A stretch of 64,000 nt of DNA from Candidatus Flexifilum breve (GTDB taxonomy: Bacteria; Chloroflexota; Anaerolineae; Aggregatilineales; Phototrophicaceae), in the NCBI GenBank assembly GCA_016717205.1, contig JADKGC010000001.1:806001-870000 (forward strand). The letters run 5' to 3'. Made by a program: the position numbers and the translations under genes. Shown piece after piece: positions 52,437-61,583 of the stretch; position 1 is the first letter of the stretch, and each line of letters starts with the position of its first letter. The notes beneath the pieces were generated by a model. That model was not told the origin of the DNA and ran no database searches. It saw only the letters and a list, made by a program, of their open reading frames with translations.

Positions 52437-53741
52437 TTAAACAGGATTGGAAAAGAACTGACCAAAGTAGACAGCGCGAGCATTTTGTACTAGATTTTCA
52501 ACTTCCATCACAGTTTCAATATCTGAAGCTGAATCCAATATTTTGTTAATCGCTGTTACTACATCCGCAATGTGGCTTTCAGATAGACCGGGATAGCAAG
52601 GAAGAAGGATCTGACTATTACAGACTAATTCGGCATTTGGGAAACTAGGAACATGTGTTAATTCAGAGCTGTACTTTGCAAAAACAGTTGCTCTGTTTAA
52701 GGGTCTCGGATAGTACACGCCTGCCGGAACACCTTCCTGAATAAGCGCAGCTAGAAATGCATTTCGCGACAGCCCAAGTCTTGGTGACACCTTTATTACG
52801 AATCGGTTAAAAACGGGCTCGGCATCTGGATGAATGTATGGCAGCTCGATTAGGAGAGAGTCTATTTTATTTCTATAGTAACTGGCGATATCCCGCCGTT
52901 GTTGGTTAATCTGGTCAATTCGTTTAAGTTGGGAACGACCTAAGGATGCTTGCAACGCGTTCATTCGATAGTTATGCCCAACCATTTCGTAGTCAATACC
53001 TTCAATCATTTCGACGAGCAAGTTAGGACTTTGTCCTATGGTCGTTGAATGCGTCTTGCGCCATATTTCCCCTGAATGACGAACCAGTCTTGCTTTTCGA
53101 GCAATCTCATCGTCGTTAGTTGTAATCATCCCACCTTCGGCAGATGTGATATTCTTTATCTCACCGAAGCTGTGGCAACCAATACCGAACCCCCCTACTT
53201 GTCGCCCATGTATACGTGCGCCAGTTGATTGGGCGCAATCTTCAATTAGAACGAGCTTGTGCTTATTCACTAGGGAGAGAACTTCACTTCTTGGCATCGG
53301 ATTACCGAATAAATCCACAATAACGATTGCCTTAGTCTTACTACTTATATGCTCCTCTATCAGCAGTGGGTCCAAATTGAAGGTAGAAGGGTCCACATCC
53401 ACAAACGTAGGGACAGCACCTTGTAATAATATGGCATTGACTGTCGCCGCATAGGTATATACGGGAACGATGACATGATCCCCAGCGCTGATACCAGCTG
53501 CGGCCAAACTTGCTTGAAGAGATGCAGTTCCAGAGGTAACTGCAATGGCATGTTTCACGCCAATGTATTTTGCAAATGCGTCTTCAAATTCTTGAATTCT
53601 TGAGCTCGAGAATATCGATAGACAACGTTCCTGTAAAGCGCTTAGAACACTTTGAATATCTTCGTCGTTAATTTGAGGAGTTTCAATAGGAAATCGTTCC
53701 GTACGTGTCGGGTGTCCACCCAAAATTGCAAGTTTCGACAT
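52437..53741 (-). CDS. DegT/DnrJ/EryC1 family aminotransferase
   Basis: A 434-residue PLP aminotransferase. It has the family motifs AVTSGTASLQASLAAAGI, VYTYAATVNAIL, IEDCAQSTGARIHGRQVG and SFGEIKNITSAEGGMITT with the PLP Lys in IKN. Members transaminate keto sugars or make 3-amino-5-hydroxybenzoate. The C-terminal 35 residues extend beyond the usual end. The gap to the decarboxylase gene is 12 bases. Confidence 0.9.
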   Translation of the reverse strand: MSKLAILGGHPTRTERFPIETPQINDEDIQSVLSALQERCLSIFSSSRIQEFEDAFAKYIGVKHAIAVTSGTASLQASLAAAGISAGDHVIVPVYTYAATVNAILLQGAVPTFVDVDPSTFNLDPLLIEEHISSKTKAIVIVDLFGNPMPRSEVLSLVNKHKLVLIEDCAQSTGARIHGRQVGGFGIGCHSFGEIKNITSAEGGMITTNDDEIARKARLVRHSGEIWRKTHSTTIGQSPNLLVEMIEGIDYEMVGHNYRMNALQASLGRSQLKRIDQINQQRRDIASYYRNKIDSLLIELPYIHPDAEPVFNRFVIKVSPRLGLSRNAFLAALIQEGVPAGVYYPRPLNRATVFAKYSSELTHVPSFPNAELVCNSQILLPCYPGLSESHIADVVTAINKILDSASDIETVMEVENLVQNARAVYFGQFFSNPV

Positions 53742-53777
53742 TATTGTTCCTTATAGCAGACGAGACAGCAAGCAAAC

Positions 53778-55007
53778 TTAACTGAATTTCAGCATCCCAT
53801 GAAAGAATTTCGCTCTCGCTAGAGCTAAGCGAGAGTAATATTTCTCGGGCATCATCTTGTTCGTAACCATCTCGAGAAATTTCTCTGGTCTACGCCTTGT
53901 TGCCTTAAGCCACCGTATTTCCCACTCCTCGGGGACGTAGTAAAAATCTGTAGAATTGTACGCTCTTTCGAAGTTTGTCTTTGTTCTGTGATCTCGTAAT
54001 TTCTCGTATCGTCTTAGCGCAAGGTTCCAATCCTCACCAACTCTCCATGCGTGTAGGGACTCACATAACCATGAAGCGCTGTTTACTGCATTGTTGAAGC
54101 CTTGTCCTGTAATGGGATCCATTAGAAGCCCGGCATCTCCAACCAGTGCCCATCCGTTCCCAAACGCTTGCCTGTAGTACATGTCCGGTATCCGGAGGCC
54201 CATTACTTGGCTCTCAATCCTAGCGCTTTCGAGGCGCTCCTTTAGCCCACTTATTCGGTGAAGGCGCCGAACAAATTCGGCTTTCAAGTCCGCTTTAAAG
54301 AGATCAAACTCAGACAGAGGAAGTTCGATCCCTACACCCACCAAGCCTTTATCTGCGTCTTGAGTAAAAGCGTGGTAAGGATAAATCGAACTGCCTATGT
54401 AGGTAACTATCGAGGGCAATTCATACAACTGCCGAACATTTGAGAAATATGCGTAGAAGAAACATGTTCTTGATGGAAGAGTACGGTATATCTTCGCTTT
54501 TACGAGATTTGCTACAGTTGAATTACGACCATCAGCACCGATTACAGCATCGGCACGGACACTTTCAGTCAAGTTTCCTCTCCAGCGACCACGCACTCCA
54601 ACAACGCGTCCATCTTCCCAATGAAGCTCTTGAACACTGAAATTATGAACTAAATTTATATTTTTAAATCTTTCCGTAACGAATTTTGTCAATAAATGAT
54701 CAAGAGTCTCTTTACGTATTGCGTAGCCCCAGTTTCTACCCAAATTTGGGGGTATGCATCCGGAAATGCGAATGCCGGGATAAATCTCAAAACTTAGTGT
54801 TCTGATGCGAGGAAAGCCAGCTTGGTCAAGATGATCGCCAAATCCAAATTTGTCAAATATGTGTAAGGTATCTGGAAAAAATATAGGTATTGAAACCACT
54901 GGGTAATTAGGCGAGTGTTTTTCAAGTACAGTTATTTCCTGCTCCGACTCTGCCAAGAGTGAGGCAACTGTTAAACCACTTAATTTACCACCTATAACTA
55001 CAATCAT
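53778..55007 (-). CDS. FAD-dependent oxidoreductase (monooxygenase/geranylgeranyl reductase-like)
   Basis: A 409-residue flavoprotein. The N-terminal dinucleotide motif reads VVIGGKLSGLTVASLL, the middle DG motif is VIGADGRNSTVAN, and the GD motif is GWALVGDAGLLMDPITGQGF. This layout is shared by aromatic hydroxylases, flavin halogenases and geranylgeranyl reductases. The halogenase WxWxIP motif is not seen. It sits 3 bases after the FolE-like gene. Confidence 0.85.
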   Translation of the reverse strand: MIVVIGGKLSGLTVASLLAESEQEITVLEKHSPNYPVVSIPIFFPDTLHIFDKFGFGDHLDQAGFPRIRTLSFEIYPGIRISGCIPPNLGRNWGYAIRKETLDHLLTKFVTERFKNINLVHNFSVQELHWEDGRVVGVRGRWRGNLTESVRADAVIGADGRNSTVANLVKAKIYRTLPSRTCFFYAYFSNVRQLYELPSIVTYIGSSIYPYHAFTQDADKGLVGVGIELPLSEFDLFKADLKAEFVRRLHRISGLKERLESARIESQVMGLRIPDMYYRQAFGNGWALVGDAGLLMDPITGQGFNNAVNSASWLCESLHAWRVGEDWNLALRRYEKLRDHRTKTNFERAYNSTDFYYVPEEWEIRWLKATRRRPEKFLEMVTNKMMPEKYYSRLALARAKFFHGMLKFS

Positions 55008-55010
55008 GTT

Positions 55011-55598
55011 TCACTTCAACTTCAGCAGAGTGTGTTCTACGGACTTCATAAAACTATCACGGTACATTTGGTTATTCTCAAGCGCCCCAACATACCGATA
55101 GGTACTGAAAACTTGATTCTCCTCACGTGTCCCCCGCATCAGTTCACAAAAATGTCTTGCGACTACATGGATGCCGATCCCTTTCGGCTGCAGGGCTTCA
55201 TTAATATAAAATGCGAGCTCATCTGTGATCTTCTCTTGAAGCTGTGGGCGTCTCATCAAAGCTTTAACAAGCTCAGTTAATTGCCCCAATCCAATTATGC
55301 TCGTGTTTACTACATAGCACAGGTCGACATACCCGAAAAATGGCAAGAAATGGTGTTCACAAACGGAGACCAAACTTATTGAGGATAGGACTATCAATTG
55401 ACCTTCCTGCACACTAGTCGCAGGTATAGTTACTTTCAAAATACTTCTCGGATCAATTTGTGTTCCTGAAAACACCTCTTGATACGTCTCGGCTATGCAA
55501 GATGCGGTGTAGTCAACGGAACTCAGATACTGGTCCAAATTAAGAGCAGCTATTGTTGCGCGTATTGAACTATTTAAGTCAGTGTACAAAATCGGCAT
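55011..55598 (-). CDS. folE: GTP cyclohydrolase I (FolE type)
   Basis: A 195-residue FolE homologue. The zinc ligands and active site are visible in SVCEHHFLPFFGYVDL (Cys and His) and VVARHFCELMRGTR (second Cys), with LMRRPQLQEKITDELAFYI as the family signature. It converts GTP to dihydroneopterin triphosphate, the entry to folate, biopterin and 7-deazapurines. Its position, directly coupled to RibA and a biosynthetic operon, suggests a dedicated rather than housekeeping copy. Confidence 0.9.
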   Translation of the reverse strand: MPILYTDLNSSIRATIAALNLDQYLSSVDYTASCIAETYQEVFSGTQIDPRSILKVTIPATSVQEGQLIVLSSISLVSVCEHHFLPFFGYVDLCYVVNTSIIGLGQLTELVKALMRRPQLQEKITDELAFYINEALQPKGIGIHVVARHFCELMRGTREENQVFSTYRYVGALENNQMYRDSFMKSVEHTLLKLK

Positions 55599-55601
55599 CT
55601 T

Positions 55602-56219
55602 TCAGTCCGAATCTTCAAAACTAAGTAAGATACGGTGTCCCAATTTTAGTTTCTTTGTTTCCAAGTACTTCCTGTTATACTCGTTAGGGGTTATTTCTAG
55701 CGTTCGCTGAACTACATTGAAACCTGCCTGCTGCAAAGCTTGTAATTTCTCAGGGTTATTGGTGAGCAAAGCAATCTGATTTAAGCCCAGCGCATGTAGT
55801 ATCTCTATAGCTGGCTCGTAGCTTCTCGCATCAACTGGGTGACCCAATGCTATGTTTGCATCAACGGTATCGAGTCCGAACTCATCCTGCATAGCATAAG
55901 CTTTAATTTTCTCAAGTAACCCAATACCGCGTCCTTCCTGATCTAGGTATACAAGTACACCCTGCTTTGCTTCCGAAATTAGCTGCAAGCTTCGAACGAG
56001 CTGGTCTTGACAATCGCAACGTATTGAGCCAAGCGCATCTCCGGTGACACATTTTGAATGGATGCGCACTAGAACGTGATCATCCGGCCAATCGGTACCA
56101 CCTAATACCAAAGCTAGGTGGTACAATTGCTCATTCTCAATATAGACTGTCAAATTGAAGATACCGAATTTTGTAGGTAGTCTTGCGCTGGCTTCTAATC
56201 TGAGTTTCTTGATACTCAT
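55602..56219 (-). CDS. ribA: GTP cyclohydrolase II (stand-alone RibA)
   Basis: A 205-residue enzyme with the zinc site CVTGDALGSIRCDCQDQL, the catalytic LDQEGRGIGLLEKI, DTVDANIALG and LLTNNPEKL, all canonical for RibA. It opens GTP to 2,5-diamino-6-ribosylamino-4-pyrimidinone 5'-phosphate. There is no RibB domain, nor ribD/E/H nearby, so riboflavin synthesis is not the obvious purpose. It is the first gene of the ten-gene operon; AAGG lies 6 bases before the ATG. Confidence 0.92.
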   Translation of the reverse strand: MSIKKLRLEASARLPTKFGIFNLTVYIENEQLYHLALVLGGTDWPDDHVLVRIHSKCVTGDALGSIRCDCQDQLVRSLQLISEAKQGVLVYLDQEGRGIGLLEKIKAYAMQDEFGLDTVDANIALGHPVDARSYEPAIEILHALGLNQIALLTNNPEKLQALQQAGFNVVQRTLEITPNEYNRKYLETKKLKLGHRILLSFEDSD

Positions 56220-56625
56220 GGTCGACCTTTTTTAAGTTGGGAACTGGTACGTAGGTAAAATGAATTGAGTTATCTGTGATGATAGTATTTGAACCTAGCC
56301 CGAACATCTATGGAAATTTTAGTGCGTTTTGCAAATAACGCTTTAGCACCATAAGATAGAGTTTAGACATAAGCCGTTTATATCATAATGCAAGTAATAA
56401 GAATCTACCGCTAATTTAAAGAAAAGCAAGTAATAAATGTAACAAAAAATCAAACACGCTTAAACGTTAGGCGACTTCAGTTCATTACATTTACACGTAT
56501 ATCGCTAATAACTACAGTAGGCGTCGTTACGCGAATTCACGGAGGTTAGGAAGCAACAACGCGCTGAAGTGGATGCCACCGTCACACTATTAAAATACCG
56601 CAATTATGTCCCAGAGCACATATCC
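56220..56625. other. AT-rich upstream region of the ribA operon
   Basis: No gene is supported. It must hold the operon promoter, reading leftward. The 11-bp word GCAAGTAATAA occurs twice (about 56391 and 56427). No riboswitch-like fold (for example an FMN element) was recognised. Confidence 0.45.
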
Positions 56626-58212
56626 CTAAGTTATAACTCTGATACAACGAAAGCCTCCATAATTGTCACCATTGTTAGGACTATGCGCGTCACGAAGGGT
56701 TACACGAAACCAATCCGGGTAATTACCATACCAAGATCCACCACGTACTACTCTCTTATTACTGCCAACTAAGTCATGGTCGCCGTGTTCCCAAGCTGTT
56801 CCAGTCCATTCCCATACATTACCTGTCATGTCAACTACACCAAACGGTGAATCACCTATTCCTTCATACTGGCTGACAGACGATGTCGAACCTTTCCTCC
56901 AATCCTTGCCGACACTGTTATTACACCTTGATCCGTACCAATCGTTTCCCCATGGAAAAATACGATTGTCATCTCCCTGGGCGGCCCGCTGCCATTCAGC
57001 TTCATAAGGTAAACGAATAGTCTCGCTCAGTTTATTACCTAACCAACGGGTAAATGCAACCGCTTCGTACCAACTTACATTAGCACGGGGATGATCATCT
57101 GATTCGAAAGCGCGATCTTGAGGTCGAGGATTAGACTTATGCCACAAAAAAGCATCATCAGAATAGTCCCACCACTTAGAATTGGAGTAACCATCAACAT
57201 CATCAATGAATACCTGATACTGACCATTCGTAATCGGATACTTTGATATAGTAAATGCAGGCACGGTTAACACTGTGCCCCTATTGAGGTAACCACCAAC
57301 GTCCAAAATCACATTACCACTGGGAATATCAATCCAAGCGAAGGGTTCAGGAAGTATATATAGCACCTCGTTTTTTTTGGAACCAGAGAATTGTGACCGC
57401 TGCACTTGTGGACGTACCAAATCGGCAATATGATCAGGATCATATTTCGGGAAGGATTCCCAAAACACGAGCAAGGCACTCCAAACTTGTTCTTTATTAG
57501 CTCGCCGTGACATTAAGCGCAATATATCGTACTCCTTCTCACGCTCTTCCGCTTCTATGGCTGCCCATATTTCGCGTTCGAGTTGATCAACATTGAATAC
57601 ACGCGGAGCTTTGCCACTAGAGCGAATGTCGCCCAACGTTATTCGAGCTCCACTCCAGTCTTTCGCATCAAACTGTTCATAGAATCGTGTAATTGCAACA
57701 TGTATGTTGAAGTCGTTAACTGAGCCCTTAATTGCCGCTGTCGTAGTGCCAAAACGTGTTTCAATACCCCGAATTAGCTTTGTCACATCATTATGAAAAT
57801 CGGGGTCATCACGCATAACAGCAGCATTTTTGAACGCAAGTTCACGTAACACTAGTGGTAACTCATCTGCCGCTGGCATCGACGCGTTATCTACGAGTAT
57901 CGGGATAACGATACATGTATCACGTTCTAACGCTGTCTCGAGCTCAACACGGACAAAATCTTGTGGATTGTCCAAGCGACGGTTCCCATTAACATCTTGG
58001 ATTGCAAGCCAATTTTTCCCTATAACGGCTAGGAAAACTTGACATTGAGCGACGGCTTCACGCAATACCCCCCGAAAATCTGACCCAATCGGTATGCTTT
58101 CAATATCTTTGAACACATACTCTTTACCGAAAGTTCCAACGAGACGATCGTACAAACGTCCAGCATCTTTGCGGCTATCTGCTCGGCGATAGGAGATAAA
58201 AATTCGAGGCAT
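56626..58212 (-). CDS. TIR domain - FGE-sulfatase domain protein
   Basis: A 528-residue fusion. Residues 1-150 are a TIR domain (RIFISYRRADSRKDAGRLYD, FVRVELETALERDTCIVIPI with the probable NADase Glu). The middle (about 165-285) is helical. Residues about 295-528 are a formylglycine-generating-enzyme/sulfatase-modifying fold (FTISKYPITNGQYQVFI, RLPYEAEWQRAA, FPWGNDW, GVVDMTGNVWEWTGT, RVVRGGSWYGN, YGGFRCIR). Such fusions occur in cyanobacteria and Chloroflexota and may be sensor-effector proteins related to diversity-generating ligand binding. It ends 406 bases before the ribA operon. Confidence 0.88.
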   Translation of the reverse strand: MPRIFISYRRADSRKDAGRLYDRLVGTFGKEYVFKDIESIPIGSDFRGVLREAVAQCQVFLAVIGKNWLAIQDVNGNRRLDNPQDFVRVELETALERDTCIVIPILVDNASMPAADELPLVLRELAFKNAAVMRDDPDFHNDVTKLIRGIETRFGTTTAAIKGSVNDFNIHVAITRFYEQFDAKDWSGARITLGDIRSSGKAPRVFNVDQLEREIWAAIEAEEREKEYDILRLMSRRANKEQVWSALLVFWESFPKYDPDHIADLVRPQVQRSQFSGSKKNEVLYILPEPFAWIDIPSGNVILDVGGYLNRGTVLTVPAFTISKYPITNGQYQVFIDDVDGYSNSKWWDYSDDAFLWHKSNPRPQDRAFESDDHPRANVSWYEAVAFTRWLGNKLSETIRLPYEAEWQRAAQGDDNRIFPWGNDWYGSRCNNSVGKDWRKGSTSSVSQYEGIGDSPFGVVDMTGNVWEWTGTAWEHGDHDLVGSNKRVVRGGSWYGNYPDWFRVTLRDAHSPNNGDNYGGFRCIRVIT

Positions 58213-58483
58213 GGTTAATCATCCAAAGACTGCAATCTAATTAAGCCGTTCCATTATGTCACGACTCTAAAAAAACTCACATCAATCAGGGCGGTGTAGC
58301 GTGGTGGGAAATTCGGAAGACCCAATAAGATAGTATTTACAGTGATTACGAGGATCTTGATGACGCCAAACGCAAGCCGAGCGGTTGCCGGATCAAGCTT
58401 GGATAATTCGCATTTCCCTTGACATCTTCACAAACGACCTCTAGACTGCCGCACTTTCGCCGCTTTCAACTTCAGAGTCCTCT

Positions 58484-58965
58484 ATGCCCACGACGCTCTA
58501 CGCCGGATTGTTCTGCCTTGCCTTGGCAAGTTTTGTCTTGCTGTGGAGTGGCGGTGCGCTGGGGCTGACGCTCCACGCGCTCTTCGCAGCGAAAGCCGCG
58601 CGCAAAACGCTCAGCGAGCAAATCACGCAGATTCGCCGTCGCTGGTTCGAACGCAAGCTGCCCAAGCCGAAGACCCCGCACGACTGCCCGTTATGTGCTG
58701 CTCACCCCGGTACAGTGCCGCCTCGCCCAGTTCCGCCACCCTACTCGACCCAGAAGTCCAAGCGCGGGCGCGCCAAACACAGCGATACGCACGGTCATGC
58801 CTGCCTCAACCCGGACTGTCTTGTCTACTTTGGCTGCACCAATGCCACCCTTCACGCCCTCGTCGCTGATGGATGGGACGGTCAGCAACGCGACATCCGT
58901 CGTTTCCGCTGCCAAGCCTGCCAGCATGTCTTTTCCAGCCGCCGCCACGGTACTGCTCACATAAA
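58484..58965 (+). pseudogene. Truncated zinc-ribbon transposase fragment
   Basis: This frame encodes a hydrophobic start, HDCPLCAAHPG, HACLNPDCLVYFGC and IRRFRCQACQHVFSSRRHGT, which align with the N-terminus of the next transposase (HDCPHCQTG, IACPNRQCDYRGV, IQRFKCQACSKVFTSRVNT). After the second zinc motif the similarity ends abruptly at about 58965. It is a truncated copy of a related element lying in tandem. Confidence 0.75.
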
Positions 58966-59045
58966 TCGTTTAAAATTCACACTTGACCCGCCGGGACGTA
59001 CGCGTAGGATTCGGAGCCTGAATTTTACCGTTATCCGAGTCCCAC

Positions 59046-60362
59046 ATGCTGGTCTTTGACGTTTCTGTGGTCGTCAACCTGTTATTTCTGCTCCTGTTGC
59101 TGTTTTTGCAACGTCGTTCGCTCCAACGGTTAGTTAAACAACTCTGGGTGACGTGGCAGCAACACCATCCACGTCGCTGGAAACCGCAGTCGCCCCATGA
59201 CTGTCCTCACTGCCAAACCGGGTTAACGCTCAACATCCTGCGTCCCAAAAACGACATTCGCCCCTACAGCGAAGGCAAGAGCCGCCGCGGACGTAAGAAA
59301 ACGGTGAATACGCGTGGAATTGCTTGTCCGAATCGCCAATGCGACTATCGTGGCGTGACCGATGATGAGCTGCATGCGCTGGTCGGGTATGGCTCACATA
59401 ACGGGATTCAGCGCTTCAAGTGTCAAGCCTGCTCGAAAGTCTTTACCAGTCGTGTCAACACGCCGCTTTACTACCTCAAAACGGACCCAAAACAGGTCGA
59501 GTTCGTGCTCTGGTTTCTCGCAGAAGGCGTCGATGTGTCGGTACTCGTTCGCTTCACCGGTCACGCGGATGCCACTCTTGCCCGTTGGCTCGAACGAATG
59601 GGCAGCCACAGTCAGGCATGGCACAACCTTTTCTTTCGCAACCTCGTTCTCACTTTGGTGCAAATGGATGAACTCTACACCCGTATTCGTACGACCGCTT
59701 CCGCTGCCTAGCTCTGGCTTGCCTTTGACCCGGTGAGCAAAGCGATTCCCGCACTTCACCTTGACAATCGTACCAAAAACGATGCTTTCGCCCTTGTCCA
59801 TGACGTCAAGCTCCGCCTCTCACCCGACTGCGTTCCCGCTGCCACCACCGATGGGTTGCGCAGTTACTTCTATGCCCTCACCGCTCACTTCGGGTCGTAG
59901 TTTCGCCCACCGAAAGCCCGCACCGACCATTGGCAACCAAGCGATGAACTGCATTATGGCCAGCTCGTCAAACGCAAGAGCAAGCGTCACGTCACGTTCA
60001 CGCACACCCGGATGCTCTGGGGCAAACGTCACGAGCTCTTTGCTCGTTTACGCGATGCAGGACTCCGCCCCCTCATCCAGACCGCGTTCGTCGAGCGCGT
60101 CAACCTCACCTTCCGTCAGTCCGTCGCTGCCCTCTCTCGACGCACGTGGGCTTACGCCCAGACGGAGCGACATCTGCTGCTTCACTGCGAATGGTTTCGA
60201 CTGTATTACCATTTTGTACGGGCTCACGAATCGTTGGCACTCGAAGTTCCCGGTTTGAAACGACGCTTTCGCCCCCGTTCCCCGGCGATGGTGCTCAGTT
60301 TAACCGACCACCTCTGGTCAGTTCGCGACCTGCTGCTCTACCCCGTGCCGCAGGTCGTTTAA
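59046..60362 (+). pseudogene. Zinc-ribbon transposase with two in-frame TAG codons
   Basis: One frame from 59046 to 60362 (about 438 codons) is open except for TAG at 59709-59711 and 59898-59900. It has a hydrophobic N-terminus, two zinc-ribbon motifs, LARWLERMGSHSQAW, VQMDELYTRIR (first Asp of a DDE-like core), ATTDGLRSYF, and RRTWAYAQTERHLLLHCEWF with YYHFVRAHESL at the end. Both stops fall where Trp would be expected (SAAxLWLAFDP and HFGSxFRPPKARTDHWQ), so TGG to TAG changes are likely. It is an IS1/IS1595-like element in a broad sense; exact family is unsure. Confidence 0.75.
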
Positions 60363-60374
60363 CCTACTGAAACC

Positions 60375-60400
60375 AAAAAACACCCCGCTGAAGGCGGGGT
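60375..60400 (-). terminator. Rho-independent terminator (minus strand)
   Basis: Read on the minus strand, ACCCCGC (60400-60394) pairs with GCGGGGT (60388-60382), and six T follow within 8 bases (60380-60375). It would stop leftward transcripts from the coxB remnant side, and its stem lies 19 bases after the transposase end. Confidence 0.65.
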
Positions 60401-60422
60401 ATTGGGCGGCAATATTGTGTTC

Positions 60423-60527
60423 TTTTCACCCCGTTGACCGCATTTTCGGCGGGTGAATCCCTTTTTCGACCGAAATGCGAGTGCGAAAGCAAATTTTGAA
60501 TTGTCAACGATTCCCATTTGCTGCGCC
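60423..60527 (+). repeat. 105-bp dispersed repeat, copy B
   Basis: Same length and orientation as 32939-33043, with identical first 14 and last 23 or so bases. It directly follows the transposase and its terminator and cuts the coxB remnant, so its CTGCGCC end probably marks the edge of an inserted element. Confidence 0.7.
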
Positions 60528-60804
60528 CCTGATTGTGATCCGGTGGTGTGTCACGGTCTGACCGGCGCTGACGCAGCAGTGCCGCAAGCAGTAAGGCGGT
60601 CACCAGCACGACCACGAACATGCCGAACCCGAACAGCACCCACCAAAGATCGGTGATGCGGGCTGCTCCCGGTCCACGCGGGTCAAGCGCAGACGGCGTT
60701 TGTGACGGACTAATCGGCACTGCGGAACACGCGCCGTTCAACAGAGTGGGGATTAGCGCGAAAACAAACATACACCGAGTGAAGAGTGCTGATGCCGGTC
60801 TCAT
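60528..60804 (-). pseudogene. coxB: Cytochrome c oxidase subunit II, N-terminal remnant
   Basis: From the ATG at 60804 (overlapping the cytochrome gene's stop as ATGA) the frame encodes a signal/lipoprotein segment (FVFALIPTLLNGACSAV), then GPGAARITDLWWVLFGFGMF and a transmembrane helix ending LLRQRRSDRD. The sequence SIAELWWVM...LL.ALFRRRR is typical of the CoxB start. After about 90 residues the coding sequence runs into the dispersed repeat, losing the copper domain. Confidence 0.7.
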
Positions 60805-61241
60805 TGGCTCAACAGCTCCGTGAGTGTCGGCTGATGATACAAATAGGCGGCCATGGCCCGCGCTTCGATCTGAGTCACGCCAAGATTCGGCATGGCCGTT
60901 CCCGGCTCCACTTCTTGGGGGTTTTGTATCCAGAGTACGAGATTGTCGAGAGTGTTGGGGAGTTGTCCAGCGATATAGGTGCGCTGGTAGAACTGTTCGA
61001 GGGGTGGCGCAGCTTTGGCATCCGCGCCGGGAATACCGGGAATGCTGTGACACGAACCACAGCCATAGTCGGCGATCAAGGTTCTGCCTGTCTGGACGCT
61101 GTGATCCGATGAAGAGGTGCGAGGCTCTTGCACCCCGTTGACTTCGCCGGTACAAGCTGTCAGTAGCAGCACGCCCAACCAGACAGAACTAACACGCAGC
61201 CAGAGAGATTTTGCATCGACATGCCCAATCACCGGTTTCAT
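60801..61241 (-). CDS. Cytochrome c lipoprotein
   Basis: The ATG at 61241 has AAGGA 5 bases upstream. The 146-residue protein has a lipoprotein-type signal (WLGVLLLTACTG), a CGSCH heme motif with conserved context (DYGCGSCHSIPGIPGADAKA), LVLWIQNPQEVEPGTAMPNL with the Met ligand, and a final helix (EARAMAAYLYHQP). It is a monoheme class I cytochrome c outside the membrane, typical of proteins encoded ahead of coxB in Chloroflexota terminal-oxidase operons. Here the operon is broken downstream. Confidence 0.88.
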   Translation of the reverse strand: MKPVIGHVDAKSLWLRVSSVWLGVLLLTACTGEVNGVQEPRTSSSDHSVQTGRTLIADYGCGSCHSIPGIPGADAKAAPPLEQFYQRTYIAGQLPNTLDNLVLWIQNPQEVEPGTAMPNLGVTQIEARAMAAYLYHQPTLTELLSQ

Positions 61242-61259
61242 GTTGTCCTTGAAGCTCAA

Positions 61260-61583
61260 GCAGTCAAAAGTAACCGAACATCAAGCCATATGATTTCAGT
61301 TTATTTCATTTTAATTTTGGCATATGGGTCGAGAGATCTATATTTGTGGTAGGCATTCGGTTGATTTGGTGTCGGCTCACGGAATTGAGCGGCCGTTATG
61401 GCCGTATGTAAAATGCGTAGGATCTAGGAGGCTTGCTTCAAGTGGAAACGACAAACAGGTCTTCATCTAGTGACTGCGATGAGCATAATCTAACGTCAGC
61501 TATGGATAAGCATCAGTTGTGCCTAGCGCTCACCGAGCAGGGGGAATACACCGCGCCGTAGGGATACGTTATCGAGGTTTCGA
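61260..61583. other. Intergenic region without a recognised gene
   Basis: No coding frame, repeat or clear promoter was identified in these 324 bp. Confidence 0.4.

Noticed and set aside
53778..55007. Flavin-dependent halogenase assignment
   Set aside because: The GD and DG motifs fit, but the WxWxIP halogenase motif is not visible, so only a general FAD oxidoreductase call is safe.
55602..56219. ribA as part of a riboflavin operon
   Set aside because: No ribB, ribD, ribE or ribH is present and no FMN-riboswitch-like structure was recognised upstream.
56569..56772. 67-codon plus-strand frame between the TIR-FGE gene and ribA
   Set aside because: It is AT-rich, overlaps the TIR-FGE end and shows no pattern.
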